From NCBI GenBank assembly GCA_964423405.1, contig CAYREY010000008.1:35379-99378 (forward strand): 64,000 bases of DNA. The letters are read 5' to 3'. The notes beneath the pieces were generated by a model. The model made no database searches. It was not told the origin of the DNA and saw nothing but the letters and a program-made list of their open reading frames with translations. A program made the translations under genes and the position numbers. This stretch comes from Bog-950 sp964423405 (GTDB lineage: Bacteria; Bacteroidota; Bacteroidia; Chitinophagales; LD1). Shown here in pieces: positions 45,570 to 54,651 of the stretch (within the stretch, counting starts at the first letter, position 1; every line of letters starts with the position of its first letter).

Positions 45570-46184
45570 ATGCGCCGGAAACTTGCCATACTTTTTTTTG
45601 TAGTAGTGCTAACCGGTGTGTTGCTGTTTTTGTTCCGCGCACCGCTGCTGCGCTCGTGTGCCACGTTTTTAATACGCGAGGATAGCCTGCAACAGGCAGA
45701 TGCCATTTTTGTGCTGTCGGGTGGCGGGTACGACCGTGGTAACCTGGCCGCCAGGCTATACGACGATGGCTGGGCGCCTAAAATAGTTTGTACCGGTGGT
45801 AACGAGTTACCCGAACTTTGTGTGTTTGATATTGATACGCTTGAAAGCGATATGACCCGTGTAAACCTGCTGCAGCACGGCGTGCCCGATAGTGTAATAG
45901 TAATGATACGGCAGGGCACCAGTACCAAACAAGAGGCTACTATTATTTTCGAATACTGTAAGCGCAACAATTTAAAGCGCATCATCATTGTATCATCTAA
46001 ACTGCATACCTACCGCGTGCAGGATGCCTTTCGCAAAAAGCTGAATGAAAACGGCACCGAACTAATTGTACGTGGCGCACCCAGCAGCCGCTTTAACGAG
46101 TTAGAGTGGTGGCGCACCGAAAACGGACTGATAGCCGTAAACAACGAATGGATTAAAACCTTTTACTACTGGATTAAATACTAA
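45570..46184 (+). CDS. YdcF/SanA family (DUF218) membrane-anchored protein
   Basis: A 204-residue protein with one N-terminal membrane segment (residues 6-22). The DUF218 domain follows, with ADAIFVLSGGGYDRGNLAARLY near 44-65, a TSTKQEA segment near 117 (usually ST-x-NE in the family) and IIIVSSKLHTYRVQDAF. Members include E. coli YdcF, SanA and ElyC, which are linked to envelope integrity; biochemistry is unclear. The start is 7 bases after korB, so co-transcription is likely although the functional link is not obvious. Confidence 0.85.
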   Translation: MRRKLAILFFVVVLTGVLLFLFRAPLLRSCATFLIREDSLQQADAIFVLSGGGYDRGNLAARLYDDGWAPKIVCTGGNELPELCVFDIDTLESDMTRVNLLQHGVPDSVIVMIRQGTSTKQEATIIFEYCKRNNLKRIIIVSSKLHTYRVQDAFRKKLNENGTELIVRGAPSSRFNELEWWRTENGLIAVNNEWIKTFYYWIKY

Positions 46185-46190
46185 TGCGTA

Positions 46191-46290
46191 TTGCCACGGA
46201 TTTCACGAATGAATACAGAGATTATATACCGTGCACGTAAATAGTTGTTAGCAATAGCAATCTGGAATTAATCCGCGCAATCTGTGGCAA
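46191..46290. repeat. Imperfect inverted repeat, interspersed-repeat-like
   Basis: TTGCCACGGATT at 46191-46202 and AATCTGTGGCAA at 46279-46290 are inverted repeats matching at 11 of 12 positions, with an internal CACGAATGAATACAGAG-like core. The GCCACGGATT unit is common as a palindromic repeat in Bacteroidota intergenic regions. It occupies nearly the whole gap between two converging genes. Confidence 0.65.
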
Positions 46291-46293
46291 TAA

Positions 46294-47340
46294 TCATTTA
46301 ATTTCTACCATTACAATTTTACCCTCTTGTGTAATCAGGCTTAGCTGTACGCCACCTATAAAGCGGGTGCCATCGGGTGCAAAATCTACCAGCCCGGCCC
46401 ATACAGCGTTAGGTTCGGTTTGCGGGTTGTTGTAGCTGTTAAAGTAGGTAAGGCGCACTTTATTGCTGCCATCGGCATCCATCATCCACCAGTCGGTGCC
46501 GCCCTTATCACTTTCGTTATTACTCATCCACACTATTTTGTTACCGGCAGGGTTGTATACCGCATGTTCGTTATAGCCTTTATCGGTAAGCATGGTTAGG
46601 TTGTTGCCGGTAGTATCAATGGTGTAAATGTGCTCATCCCAAAAGCTGGGCTTGTTAATGTTGCTGCAAAATATCAGCTTGCTGTTATCGGGGCTAAAAC
46701 CATAGCACTCATAAAACGCATCGCCTGCAGGTTCAAAGGTACGTATGTTGCTGACCACCGGTGTGTCGTTTACGAAAGCAAAGTCGGCCAGCTTAATAGT
46801 CCATAGCCCGGCAGTTTCATACGTGTTAAGTGGGTTGGGCGCTTTCTTACGGTCGGTCCATACCAGGTATTTACCGTTCGGCGATATACGCGGCGCTATT
46901 ATTCCGTGGTTATTGTCGTTGGGTATATCTACCAGTTTAAAGGCGCGTTGCGCATCGGCACGTATCAGCCAAATATCGCAGTAAGCACCAAAGCCGGGTA
47001 GTGCATCGGTACTGCTGCCGGGGTGTGTTTCTTTTTCTACTACCGCCGTAAGCCACTGCCCGTTGGGGTGCCAGTACATATTGGCTATGTGCTTATTGGG
47101 CAATGCCGGGTGGCTACAGGTAAGGCAGGTATCGTTGCTGCCATCGGGGTTGGCAAAGTGTATATCGTAATAACCATCGCTGCCTTTAATACTATAGGCT
47201 ATGCGGTTGCTGCCGCTTTTATCCCAGGCTACATCTAAACCGGTTTGCCGCCAGGTGGTTACTTCGGTTGGCAGCACATCGGGTGCTTTGTGGCAGGCGG
47301 CCAGTAACAACAAAATAAATAGTGGCAGTGGGTGTTTCAT
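46294..47340 (-). CDS. WD40/TolB-like beta-propeller lipoprotein
   Basis: A 348-residue lipoprotein with lipobox LLAAC (Cys16). Repeated blade motifs SPNGKYLVWTDRKK, SPDNSKLIFCSN, NPAGNKIVWMSNNESD and APDGTRFIGG mark a PD40/TolB-type beta-propeller of 5-6 blades. TolB-like propellers usually bind proteins or small ligands at the outer membrane or periplasm. No enzymatic motif is seen. It ends 4 bases after the adjoining inverted repeat and begins 14 bases from the stop of the Abi-alpha-like gene. Confidence 0.82.
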   Translation of the reverse strand: MKHPLPLFILLLLAACHKAPDVLPTEVTTWRQTGLDVAWDKSGSNRIAYSIKGSDGYYDIHFANPDGSNDTCLTCSHPALPNKHIANMYWHPNGQWLTAVVEKETHPGSSTDALPGFGAYCDIWLIRADAQRAFKLVDIPNDNNHGIIAPRISPNGKYLVWTDRKKAPNPLNTYETAGLWTIKLADFAFVNDTPVVSNIRTFEPAGDAFYECYGFSPDNSKLIFCSNINKPSFWDEHIYTIDTTGNNLTMLTDKGYNEHAVYNPAGNKIVWMSNNESDKGGTDWWMMDADGSNKVRLTYFNSYNNPQTEPNAVWAGLVDFAPDGTRFIGGVQLSLITQEGKIVMVEIK

Positions 47341-47354
47341 GCAAAGGTTCGAAT

Positions 47355-48182
47355 TTACTCCCCACGATTATCCTTCCAATCTTTGAGATTTTCAAAAACA
47401 GATCTATACATTTCATCCTTTTTTATCTCTTCATTCTTTAGTCTTTGTTCCGGTGTAATTACCACATCTTTCCAGTATTCTGCACAAGAACCATTAAACC
47501 CTTGCGCTTTCACATATAAATTTAAACTCAGATCTGTGGGTTTGATGTTTGCAATAAGCTCTTTATCCCCATATGTAAAACCACCGGATAAAGGACTACC
47601 AATTAAATTCAATGAACGCAAATAATCTAATTCCCTATCTAATCGATGAATGTCAGAAACACCACTAATAGCTAAAAGAGTTTCACTATTGCAGGTTAAC
47701 TCACCGCTTGTAACAAAACCATTGGCATGAAGATGTTTTTCTGAATTTTCAACTGAGTACTTTAATATTTTTACTTGCGCTGTTGTTAATTGATTTAGTA
47801 TAGTTACAAAAATTAAGTTCGCATCATCCTGACCATCTTCTGAGCAAGACGATGCAAAAAGCCCCGCCCAAAGTTCCTGTACTTCTTCATTATCAATAGT
47901 AGAGCCTTGTTCTATAATTCTTAGCGCAACTCTCGGACTAGCTTTCATTTGCAGTGTCTTACCATCAAACTCAAGCTTTCCTTTTGCCTTTTCAATTATA
48001 TTTTGAACGTTACTTAAACGCCAAACTCTAACATTATCATGTAAGAGGCCCCCAAGTTCTTCTAACACTGGCTTACATACTATTGATAAAAAGGATGCTA
48101 TACCATCTAATGATTTATCAACTAGTTTTTCTGTTGCTCTTGCAATGGGCTTTATTCCCAAAATATCTTGTGGTTGTTCCAT
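47355..48182 (-). CDS. Abi-alpha-like (DUF4393-type) protein
   Basis: A 275-residue cytoplasmic-looking protein without signal or membrane segments. The pattern PVLEELGGLLHDNVRVWRL, a central ALRIIEQGSTIDNEEVQELWAGLFASS, then a coiled stretch with TTAQVKILKYS, resembles DUF4393 proteins annotated as abortive infection alpha. The match is by recall of family pattern, not by alignment. Base composition differs from its neighbours: the 60 bases at 47761-47820 contain only 13 G or C, against 32 in 46981-47040. It stands alone between a lipoprotein gene and a T9SS substrate gene. If correct it is a candidate phage-defence gene of unknown mechanism. Confidence 0.55.
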   Translation of the reverse strand: MEQPQDILGIKPIARATEKLVDKSLDGIASFLSIVCKPVLEELGGLLHDNVRVWRLSNVQNIIEKAKGKLEFDGKTLQMKASPRVALRIIEQGSTIDNEEVQELWAGLFASSCSEDGQDDANLIFVTILNQLTTAQVKILKYSVENSEKHLHANGFVTSGELTCNSETLLAISGVSDIHRLDRELDYLRSLNLIGSPLSGGFTYGDKELIANIKPTDLSLNLYVKAQGFNGSCAEYWKDVVITPEQRLKNEEIKKDEMYRSVFENLKDWKDNRGE

Positions 48183-48247
48183 AATATATTCTGCTAAGAT
48201 ATAGTTACTTTATAAAATAGCTAGATATGTGCCTGTATTCTTAGCTT

Positions 48248-51200
48248 TTACCTCACCAGCGTAACATTGCCTTTACGTACAATGCGTTCGCCGTCTTTGC
48301 TATCGGCGGTTACCATCCATACATATACGCCCAGTGGTTGTTCTTCGCCGTTGTAGCGGCCATCCCAACCCTGCTCTATATTGGTGGTAAAAAACAGGCG
48401 GTTGCCCCAGCGGTTCCATACCGAAAACTCCTGCAGCTTGCCTATGTTCAGGTGGCGGACAATGCGGAACACATCGTTCACCCCATTGCCATCGGGCGAG
48501 AATGCCGTAGGTATATCCAGCACGGTGTAAGGTATTACGGTTATCAGTACCGAATCTTTATTTAAACAGCCATACTGGTTGGTAGCAAACAACTCGTAAT
48601 ACATGGTGTATTGTGGCTGTGCTTTGGTGGTCAAATCAAACGGGTCGTCCAGCCAGGTGCTGGGGTTCCAGAAATAGTTGGTCTCGTTGGTATAGCCATG
48701 CAGCTCGGCATTGGTATCGCGCCATATAGTGGTATCGGGCCCGGCATCTACTACCGGTAGCGGGTGTACTACCACCAGTGTTGGTGCCGAGTCGCTGAAA
48801 CAATCGTTTGATACGGTAACTACATAGTTGGTCGTAGTATCGGGCATGGCAAACGGATCGTTTACGTATGGGTTATTTAGTCCGGTTGGTGGTGTCCATT
48901 GGTAATAAAAACCACCGCTGGCCTGTAGCTGTACCGGTTGCCCTTTGCAGCCGTTAAACAGTGGCTCGGTAGTGGCCGTAACCGGAAACTGTACGTTCAG
49001 TGTAACCGAGTCGCTCGACTCGCAACCATGTATGTTTACCGCATCTACAAAGTAAGTGGTAGTATCGGTAGGGTTGGCTACCGGGTTGGCAATATTGGTA
49101 GCGCTAAGGGTAGCATCGGGCCGCCACTGGTAGGTATAGGCACCGGTAACATTAAGCTGCACCGGTGTGCCCAGGCACACATAATCTACCCGTGGGGTAA
49201 TAGTAAGCGGCGAGGGGAAATAAACAATTACCTGTATCGTATCGCGGGCTACACAACCCAACGCACTGGTGCCGGTTACGTAATAGTTGGTAGTAACAGT
49301 AGGCGTGGCAATAGGGTTAGGTATGTTGGTGGCGCTTAGCGTAGGGTTGGCATCCCATACGTAGGTTACGGCGTCGTAGGCCTGTAGTTGTATCGATTCG
49401 TTAATACAAATACTATCTACCGGTGGCAGTGCCAACCGTGGCTTGGGCCATACTATTATCAGCACCGAATCGGTTTTGGTATAGCAATAGTTAGATATGG
49501 TAATGATATACGTAGCCGTATCGGGTGGAAAGAAATAAGGGCTTAGCTCCAGCGGGTTGCTGATGTATTGCGGTGGGCTCCACGAGTACGAAGAGGTGCC
49601 CTGGCTGACAACCGATATACCGGTGCTTTGTCCCTCGCAGATTGTTTTGCTGGCTTCTACCACTACGTTAAGCGCAGGGTCCAGCACAAATACGTTGATG
49701 GTATCGGTGGCCTGGCAACCGTTAATATCGGTACCGGCTACCACATATTGCATATTGGCCTGTGGGGTAGAAACCGGGTTGGCAATATTCGGGTTGTTTA
49801 GCCCGCCCTGCGGGGTCCACGAGTAGGTGCTGGCACCGGTAGCATTTAACTGCACACTAGGGTTAAAATTGCCGGGGTTGAGGCACACCGATGTATCGGG
49901 GCCGGCATTAAGTAACGTGTTAGGATGGAAAGTGATTCTAACACTATCGGTATTGGTGCACTGGTTAGCATCGGTTACCACTACGGTGTAGGTAATGGCA
50001 TTGGGTGCCGGTGGAGTAGCTACCGGTGTGGCGGTGTTGGCTCCGTTCAGGTAGGTAGTGGGTGTCCATTGGTAATCTATACCGCCTTGTGCAAATAACT
50101 GCACGCCGGTGCCGGGGCACAGAGCGGTATCGTTAGTTATATTTATTACCGGCAACGGGTTTACGGTAATGGTACGTGTCAGCGTATCGGAGCAGCCCAG
50201 CGGACTACCAACAATTAAACGCACGGTATAATTACCGGGGGTAAGGTATGTATGTACCGGCGATTCCTGTAGCGATGTTGTGCCATCGCCAAAACTCCAG
50301 TTATATGCATTGATATCGCCTGTGCTGGTATTGTTGAAAGAAGTAGCCTGCCCTAAACAGGTAGGGTTATTGGTAAAATTGGCCGTAGGTGCCGGCAGAA
50401 TAGTAATGCTTTGAGTGGCCGTGTCTTTACAGCCTTTATCGTTTTGGCTGATGAGCGTTACATTGTAGGTGCCGGGCGTGTACTGGTGCGTAGGGTTGGT
50501 TTGGGTAGAGGTGCCCCCGTCGCCAAAGTTCCAGCGCCATTGTGTTATAGGCCCACCGGTAGAGGTGCTGCCATCGGTAAACACCGCCGGAAAGTCGGAG
50601 CAAACATCGGCGGTGGTAAAGGCAGCATTAAATGTAGGGTACACATATACAATAGCCTGGGTCGTATCCTGGCAGGTTTCGCCGTTATTGGCTGCTTTAA
50701 ACACCACCAGGGTAACCAGGTAAGCGCCACTATCGGGAAATGTAAAGCTTGGGCTTTGCACGTTAGAGGTATCGGTGCTGGTACCGGCTACGCCAAAATC
50801 CCAGTGAAACCACATAGGGTTATTGGCCGGTGGCGGGTTGTACGAGTTATTGATAAAATCTACCGTATAGCTTTTGCAGTTAATAGAGTAAACCCCCACA
50901 CCCGTTTGCGGATTGATACCAAAACTGGGTATGCTGGCAATAGGTATGTTGCACTGGGTAACATTAAACTGAAAGTCGCGGCGCATTTCGCCTATCAGCA
51001 CACCGTTGCGGTATTCGCTTACACATACTGCTACCGCAAACATACCTATAACATTGGGCGTGCCGGTAAGCAGACCGGTTTGCGGGTCTATCTTCAGGTC
51101 GTTGGGGCCCGAAGGGTTGTTCATAAAGTTGGTCGGGCTGTATGGGTTGTTGTAGAATACAGCACTATAAGGCGGCGATGGGGGTACGCTGGGGCAACCT

Positions 51201-51835
51201 CCATTGGTATTCGGCGATGGGTCGGGGCAGTTGGGGTCGCCACCACTGTAAGGGTCGCACAGGCTGTAAACCAATTGATCGCCATCGGGGTCGGTGGCAC
51301 TGTGGTCGAATGTAAGTGGTGCGTTAACACACAGATACATGGGTGGAAAGTTGTTGAAACGCGGGCTGTTGTTGCAGGTGGCCTGCGCCTGGCCCGGCAC
51401 GTGTACCTGGTAAGTAGCACCCTGGTCCTGCGGAACGTTCGTAACTCCATCGTTACGGCAACAGCGTTGGTACACTATATCGTAACCACCTGGTGTAGGG
51501 GGTAGTGTTACCGTAGCTGTATAAACGGCCTGTTCTACACATACATCGGGCTCAACCATACAGGGGTTAATAATAGGCTGGGTAAGCGGCTGCCTGCCCG
51601 GAAAAGGCATGCCCGGCTGCGAGTACAGGTTGCCGTTGGCATCGAAAACAGAAAGGTATTCGGTTAAGCCGAAGTCGGCACAGTTGGTACAATAACAATC
51701 GCGGTACAGTTTAAGTGTAACGCGGTAAACGTTGCCACCCACACAATCGTAATACAACTCGCCACCTACAATGTGAGAAGCAAAAACAACGGCAGCGTTG
51801 GCCAGTAATAAAACAGCGAATACAAATTTTTTCAC
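48248..51835 (-). CDS. PKD-repeat protein with T9SS type B (gliding-motility-associated) sorting domain
   Basis: A 1195-residue protein. The start is placed at the GTG at 51835, which begins a signal peptide ending VVFAS; frames starting further upstream add a poor N-terminus. The mature N-terminus SHIVGGELYYDCVGGNVYRV is typical of a Bacteroidota surface-protein class. Three PKD domains follow (FDFGVAG-, WRWNFGDGG- and NWSFGDGT-type strands, about 400-600), then about nine Ig-like repeats with VCLGTPVQL or CKGQPVQL-type motifs. The C-terminal 85 residues (LDIPTAFSPDGNGVNDVF, VWNRWGNRLFF) form the type B sorting domain. It lacks an adjacent SprF-like gene. A structured leader with terminator lies upstream. 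Confidence 0.9.
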   Translation of the reverse strand: MKKFVFAVLLLANAAVVFASHIVGGELYYDCVGGNVYRVTLKLYRDCYCTNCADFGLTEYLSVFDANGNLYSQPGMPFPGRQPLTQPIINPCMVEPDVCVEQAVYTATVTLPPTPGGYDIVYQRCCRNDGVTNVPQDQGATYQVHVPGQAQATCNNSPRFNNFPPMYLCVNAPLTFDHSATDPDGDQLVYSLCDPYSGGDPNCPDPSPNTNGGCPSVPPSPPYSAVFYNNPYSPTNFMNNPSGPNDLKIDPQTGLLTGTPNVIGMFAVAVCVSEYRNGVLIGEMRRDFQFNVTQCNIPIASIPSFGINPQTGVGVYSINCKSYTVDFINNSYNPPPANNPMWFHWDFGVAGTSTDTSNVQSPSFTFPDSGAYLVTLVVFKAANNGETCQDTTQAIVYVYPTFNAAFTTADVCSDFPAVFTDGSTSTGGPITQWRWNFGDGGTSTQTNPTHQYTPGTYNVTLISQNDKGCKDTATQSITILPAPTANFTNNPTCLGQATSFNNTSTGDINAYNWSFGDGTTSLQESPVHTYLTPGNYTVRLIVGSPLGCSDTLTRTITVNPLPVINITNDTALCPGTGVQLFAQGGIDYQWTPTTYLNGANTATPVATPPAPNAITYTVVVTDANQCTNTDSVRITFHPNTLLNAGPDTSVCLNPGNFNPSVQLNATGASTYSWTPQGGLNNPNIANPVSTPQANMQYVVAGTDINGCQATDTINVFVLDPALNVVVEASKTICEGQSTGISVVSQGTSSYSWSPPQYISNPLELSPYFFPPDTATYIITISNYCYTKTDSVLIIVWPKPRLALPPVDSICINESIQLQAYDAVTYVWDANPTLSATNIPNPIATPTVTTNYYVTGTSALGCVARDTIQVIVYFPSPLTITPRVDYVCLGTPVQLNVTGAYTYQWRPDATLSATNIANPVANPTDTTTYFVDAVNIHGCESSDSVTLNVQFPVTATTEPLFNGCKGQPVQLQASGGFYYQWTPPTGLNNPYVNDPFAMPDTTTNYVVTVSNDCFSDSAPTLVVVHPLPVVDAGPDTTIWRDTNAELHGYTNETNYFWNPSTWLDDPFDLTTKAQPQYTMYYELFATNQYGCLNKDSVLITVIPYTVLDIPTAFSPDGNGVNDVFRIVRHLNIGKLQEFSVWNRWGNRLFFTTNIEQGWDGRYNGEEQPLGVYVWMVTADSKDGERIVRKGNVTLVR

Positions 51836-51965
51836 AAGGGCCCGTTTATGGGGGTAACGAAAGTAGTGCAAAAAATAACAGTGCACTATTACAAAACGCA
51901 AAAAAAGGGGTAATAGTTGGCAGATGGCGCATTTTTGCAATACAAAAAAGCAGGATTATACAAAT

Positions 51966-51997
51966 AAAAAACCCCCGGCAAGTGAGATCCGGGGGTT
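51966..51997 (-). terminator. Intrinsic terminator in the leader of the PKD protein gene
   Basis: AACCCCCGG and CCGGGGGTT pair with a 10-base loop, and the minus strand continues with six T. It lies 131 bases upstream of the GTG start at 51835 and downstream of a candidate -7 element at 52050-52057, so it would stop a transcript of about 80 bases before the gene. Confidence 0.8.
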
Positions 51998-51998
51998 C

Positions 51999-52057
51999 GA
52001 CCAGCGTTTTCATAGGCTCAAAGCCGGTCATCTAAAACGAACGATGTAACAAAAATA
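51999..52057 (-). ncRNA. Structured leader or small RNA ending in the 51966-51997 terminator
   Basis: A perfect minus-strand -7 element TATTTTTG (52050-52057) opens a transcript of about 80 bases. It contains two mutually exclusive pairings: GACCGGC (52023-52029) with GCTGGTC (51999-52005), one wobble pair, and the hairpin GGCT-ttg-AGCC (52015-52025). The intrinsic terminator follows at once. It could be an sRNA or an attenuator/riboswitch for the downstream PKD-protein gene. No ligand class is recognised. The rest of the 459-base gap to 52295 holds only short hairpins. Confidence 0.4.
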
Positions 52058-52294
52058 TATGTAGCAATAGTTTTAATTGTCACGGCACCGTAAAAACGCC
52101 CGGCAAGCAGCTTATTTTACATTGCTATGACAAACAACAGTTTATGTTGTACTGAATATGTTTTTACGGTTTACCGGCAAACAGAGCCGGCATATATTTG
52201 TTCTTATTGCATACATCCTATGGTATAATCTTTTCGTCTGTAGTGTGTTATCGAATACTTTTTTTAAACTACATTTAGCGCTAAGAATAAGCAC

Positions 52295-54628
52295 ATGATA
52301 AAAAAATTTACTACTGTACTATTTTTCGCAGCATTGGCATATACCGGGCACGGGCAAAACAACGTGGGCATAGGCACCAACACGCCCGATGCCAGTGCTA
52401 TACTTGAACTTAGTAATACCAGCAAGGGGCTTTTGGTACCACGCATGACGGGGGCCGAACGGGTGGCTATTGCTATGCCGGCCAATGGCCTGTTGGTGTA
52501 TGATATAACCGATAACTGCTTTTACTACTTTAAAACCGGCACCGGCTGGCAATCGCTTTGCCAGGCCAGCGGTGTAACCGGCCCTACAGGCGCTACTGGC
52601 ACACAGGGTGTTACCGGTGTGGCGGGTGCCACCGGCCCTGCCGGCCTTACAGGCCCCACCGGCGATACCGGCCCGCAAGGACAGGCTGGTGCAACAGGTA
52701 ATACCGGCCCTGCAGGTGCTACCGGCGCTACCGGTGCACAGGGTACTGCCGGCCTTACAGGCCCTACCGGGCCTACCGGTGCAGGAACAACAGGCCCCAC
52801 CGGTGATACTGGCCCACAGGGTTTACCAGGCAATACCGGCCCAACAGGAGCCGGAACAACTGGTGCCACCGGTGCACAAGGCGCTACTGGCCCTACCGGC
52901 GATACAGGTGCACAGGGTTTACAGGGCAATACAGGCGCTACAGGTGCCGCCGGCACACCCGGCGCTACCGGACCCACCGGTGTACAGGGCTTACAAGGTA
53001 ATACCGGTGCTACGGGCGCTACCGGTGCACAAGGCAACACCGGCCCTACCGGCGATACAGGTGCACAAGGCTTGCAGGGTATAGCGGGCCCCACCGGTGC
53101 TACCGGTACAGCAGGCGCTACCGGCGTAGCGGGCCCTACCGGCCCCACTGGCCCACTTGGCCCTGCCAGCGGCGATTTGAGCGGCAACTACCCCGGCCCT
53201 AACGTGGTGGGCATACGCGGTGTGCCGGTATCGGCAACTGCGCCGGTAAACAACCAGTTTTTGGTGTATAACGGTACCGACTGGGCGCCTAATGATGGTA
53301 ACGGACTTTTCTGGCGGGTAACCGGTAACAGCGGAACTACCCCTGCTACCAACTTTATAGGTACTACCGATGCCCGCGATTTTGTGGTGCGTGCCAATAA
53401 CACCGAACGTATGCGGGTACTCTCTACCGGCAACATAGGTATAGGAACAACAACCCCAATTGCACCGCTGGAGGTATCCAGTACCGGTGCAGATGCCCTG
53501 TATGGCCACAGTGCCAACGTGGGTGGCTGGCTGGGCCGCGAAACCAACATCAGCATAGGTGTGCCTATACAAACGCTAAGCGGTGCAGGTGTATTCGCCA
53601 ACAACCCTGCGGCGGGTTATGCCAGTGTTTTTTCGCAATCTACCGGTGCAGCAACGGTTGCTTCTAACATCTCCTACTCCGATGTATGGATTGCCAACTA
53701 CAACCTGGTACAAAACGGTTCGGCAACGTTTAACCCATCTACCGTTTACGGGCAGTTGAATATTACCAATACTACCTTAGGAGGCTCGCAAATAGCCGTA
53801 CGTGGTTTTAATAACCGCGGAACAATTGCCGGTAACCCCGGCTACAGCATAGGTATAGAAGGCCTTGCAAACTCGCAAAACCAGGATGGTATTGGTGTAA
53901 GGGGTATATCGTACAGCAACGCTACTATTTCGGTAGGTGGTTACTTTGAGGGGTATAATTATGCCGGTACTTCGTACGCATACGCGTATGTGGGCGGAAG
54001 AACTGCCGGAGCCAACTACAAAATATATGGTACCGGTACTGTGAACGAAATTATACCTACACCCAACCACGGTCGTGTTACATTAACCTGTCCGGAGTCG
54101 CCGGAGTACTGGTATATGGATTATGGTACCATAAAACTGGTTAATGGCCGTGCGCATGTAACGCTGGACCCTATACTGAAAGACATAATAGTAGTAGACG
54201 CTGGTAATCCACTTAAAGTTATCTGCCAACCGGGCTTTGAAAACTGTAAAGGTGTGGCTGTAATAAACAAAACCGAAAGCGGTTTTGATATAGTTGAGCT
54301 GAGTGGTGGTACCGGCAATGGCGATATAGATTACCAGATAATTGCCAAGCCAAAAACCAACTATGGTATTGGCCGTTTTTCGCAGGCACCGGGCCCTGGC
54401 TATTTAAAGGCAGATGCAGAGCCAACAGCCGCCAAAGCTGCCAACCAGCCTAACCCTAATGGTATATTTACCTGGCCGGCCGACCATATAGTTTACAACT
54501 ACAACCCCGAGAATTATGTGGGTATAGGCGATGTAATACCAGCTGGCCCGAATGCCGGTAAAATAAAACTGGGTAACGGCAAATACGGCGAAGCTGTACC
54601 GTTAGATAAACGCAACCTTGCCAAATAA
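52295..54628 (+). CDS. Secreted collagen-like repeat protein
   Basis: A 777-residue protein with a signal peptide (residues 1-20, ending TGHG-Q). The N-terminal head reads NNVGIGTNTPDASAILELSN, a module common in Bacteroidota surface proteins. It is followed by about 198 residues of Gly-X-Y triplets (52571-53166) with two GAGTTG interruptions, forming a predicted collagen-like triple helix. A second VGIGT-type module (NIGIGTTTPIAPLEV) and a C-terminal domain with YWYMDYGTIKLVNGRAHV and DYQIIAKPK follow, similar to a conserved Bacteroidota C-terminal domain. No T9SS sorting domain is evident. A trimeric surface fibre is the likely role. Confidence 0.85.
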   Translation: MIKKFTTVLFFAALAYTGHGQNNVGIGTNTPDASAILELSNTSKGLLVPRMTGAERVAIAMPANGLLVYDITDNCFYYFKTGTGWQSLCQASGVTGPTGATGTQGVTGVAGATGPAGLTGPTGDTGPQGQAGATGNTGPAGATGATGAQGTAGLTGPTGPTGAGTTGPTGDTGPQGLPGNTGPTGAGTTGATGAQGATGPTGDTGAQGLQGNTGATGAAGTPGATGPTGVQGLQGNTGATGATGAQGNTGPTGDTGAQGLQGIAGPTGATGTAGATGVAGPTGPTGPLGPASGDLSGNYPGPNVVGIRGVPVSATAPVNNQFLVYNGTDWAPNDGNGLFWRVTGNSGTTPATNFIGTTDARDFVVRANNTERMRVLSTGNIGIGTTTPIAPLEVSSTGADALYGHSANVGGWLGRETNISIGVPIQTLSGAGVFANNPAAGYASVFSQSTGAATVASNISYSDVWIANYNLVQNGSATFNPSTVYGQLNITNTTLGGSQIAVRGFNNRGTIAGNPGYSIGIEGLANSQNQDGIGVRGISYSNATISVGGYFEGYNYAGTSYAYAYVGGRTAGANYKIYGTGTVNEIIPTPNHGRVTLTCPESPEYWYMDYGTIKLVNGRAHVTLDPILKDIIVVDAGNPLKVICQPGFENCKGVAVINKTESGFDIVELSGGTGNGDIDYQIIAKPKTNYGIGRFSQAPGPGYLKADAEPTAAKAANQPNPNGIFTWPADHIVYNYNPENYVGIGDVIPAGPNAGKIKLGNGKYGEAVPLDKRNLAK
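52571..53166 (+). repeat. Collagen-like Gly-X-Y repeat tract
   Basis: About 66 uninterrupted or nearly uninterrupted triplets, mainly G-P-T, G-A-T, G-A-Q and G-N-T, with Pro and Thr filling X and Y. Recurrent longer units such as GDTGAQGLQGNTGATG occur at least three times, so the tract probably grew by internal duplication and is prone to length change. Confidence 0.9.
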
Positions 54629-54651
54629 GCCACAGCCGGTATAGCTACCGG

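Noticed and set aside
50411..51505. Plus-strand frame of 364 codons opposite the PKD protein gene
   Set aside because: It is the antisense shadow of a repetitive coding region; its residues are low-complexity Arg, Val and Gly, with no family pattern.
51846..52031. Short leftward frame (61 codons) before the PKD gene, and a GGTTCGA motif suggesting a tRNA
   Set aside because: The frame runs through the terminator hairpin, and the T-loop-like motif has no acceptor or anticodon stems around it.
52525..53187. Minus-strand frame of 220 codons rich in PVAPVGP
   Set aside because: It is the complement of the collagen-like repeat; periodic sequence keeps both strands open.
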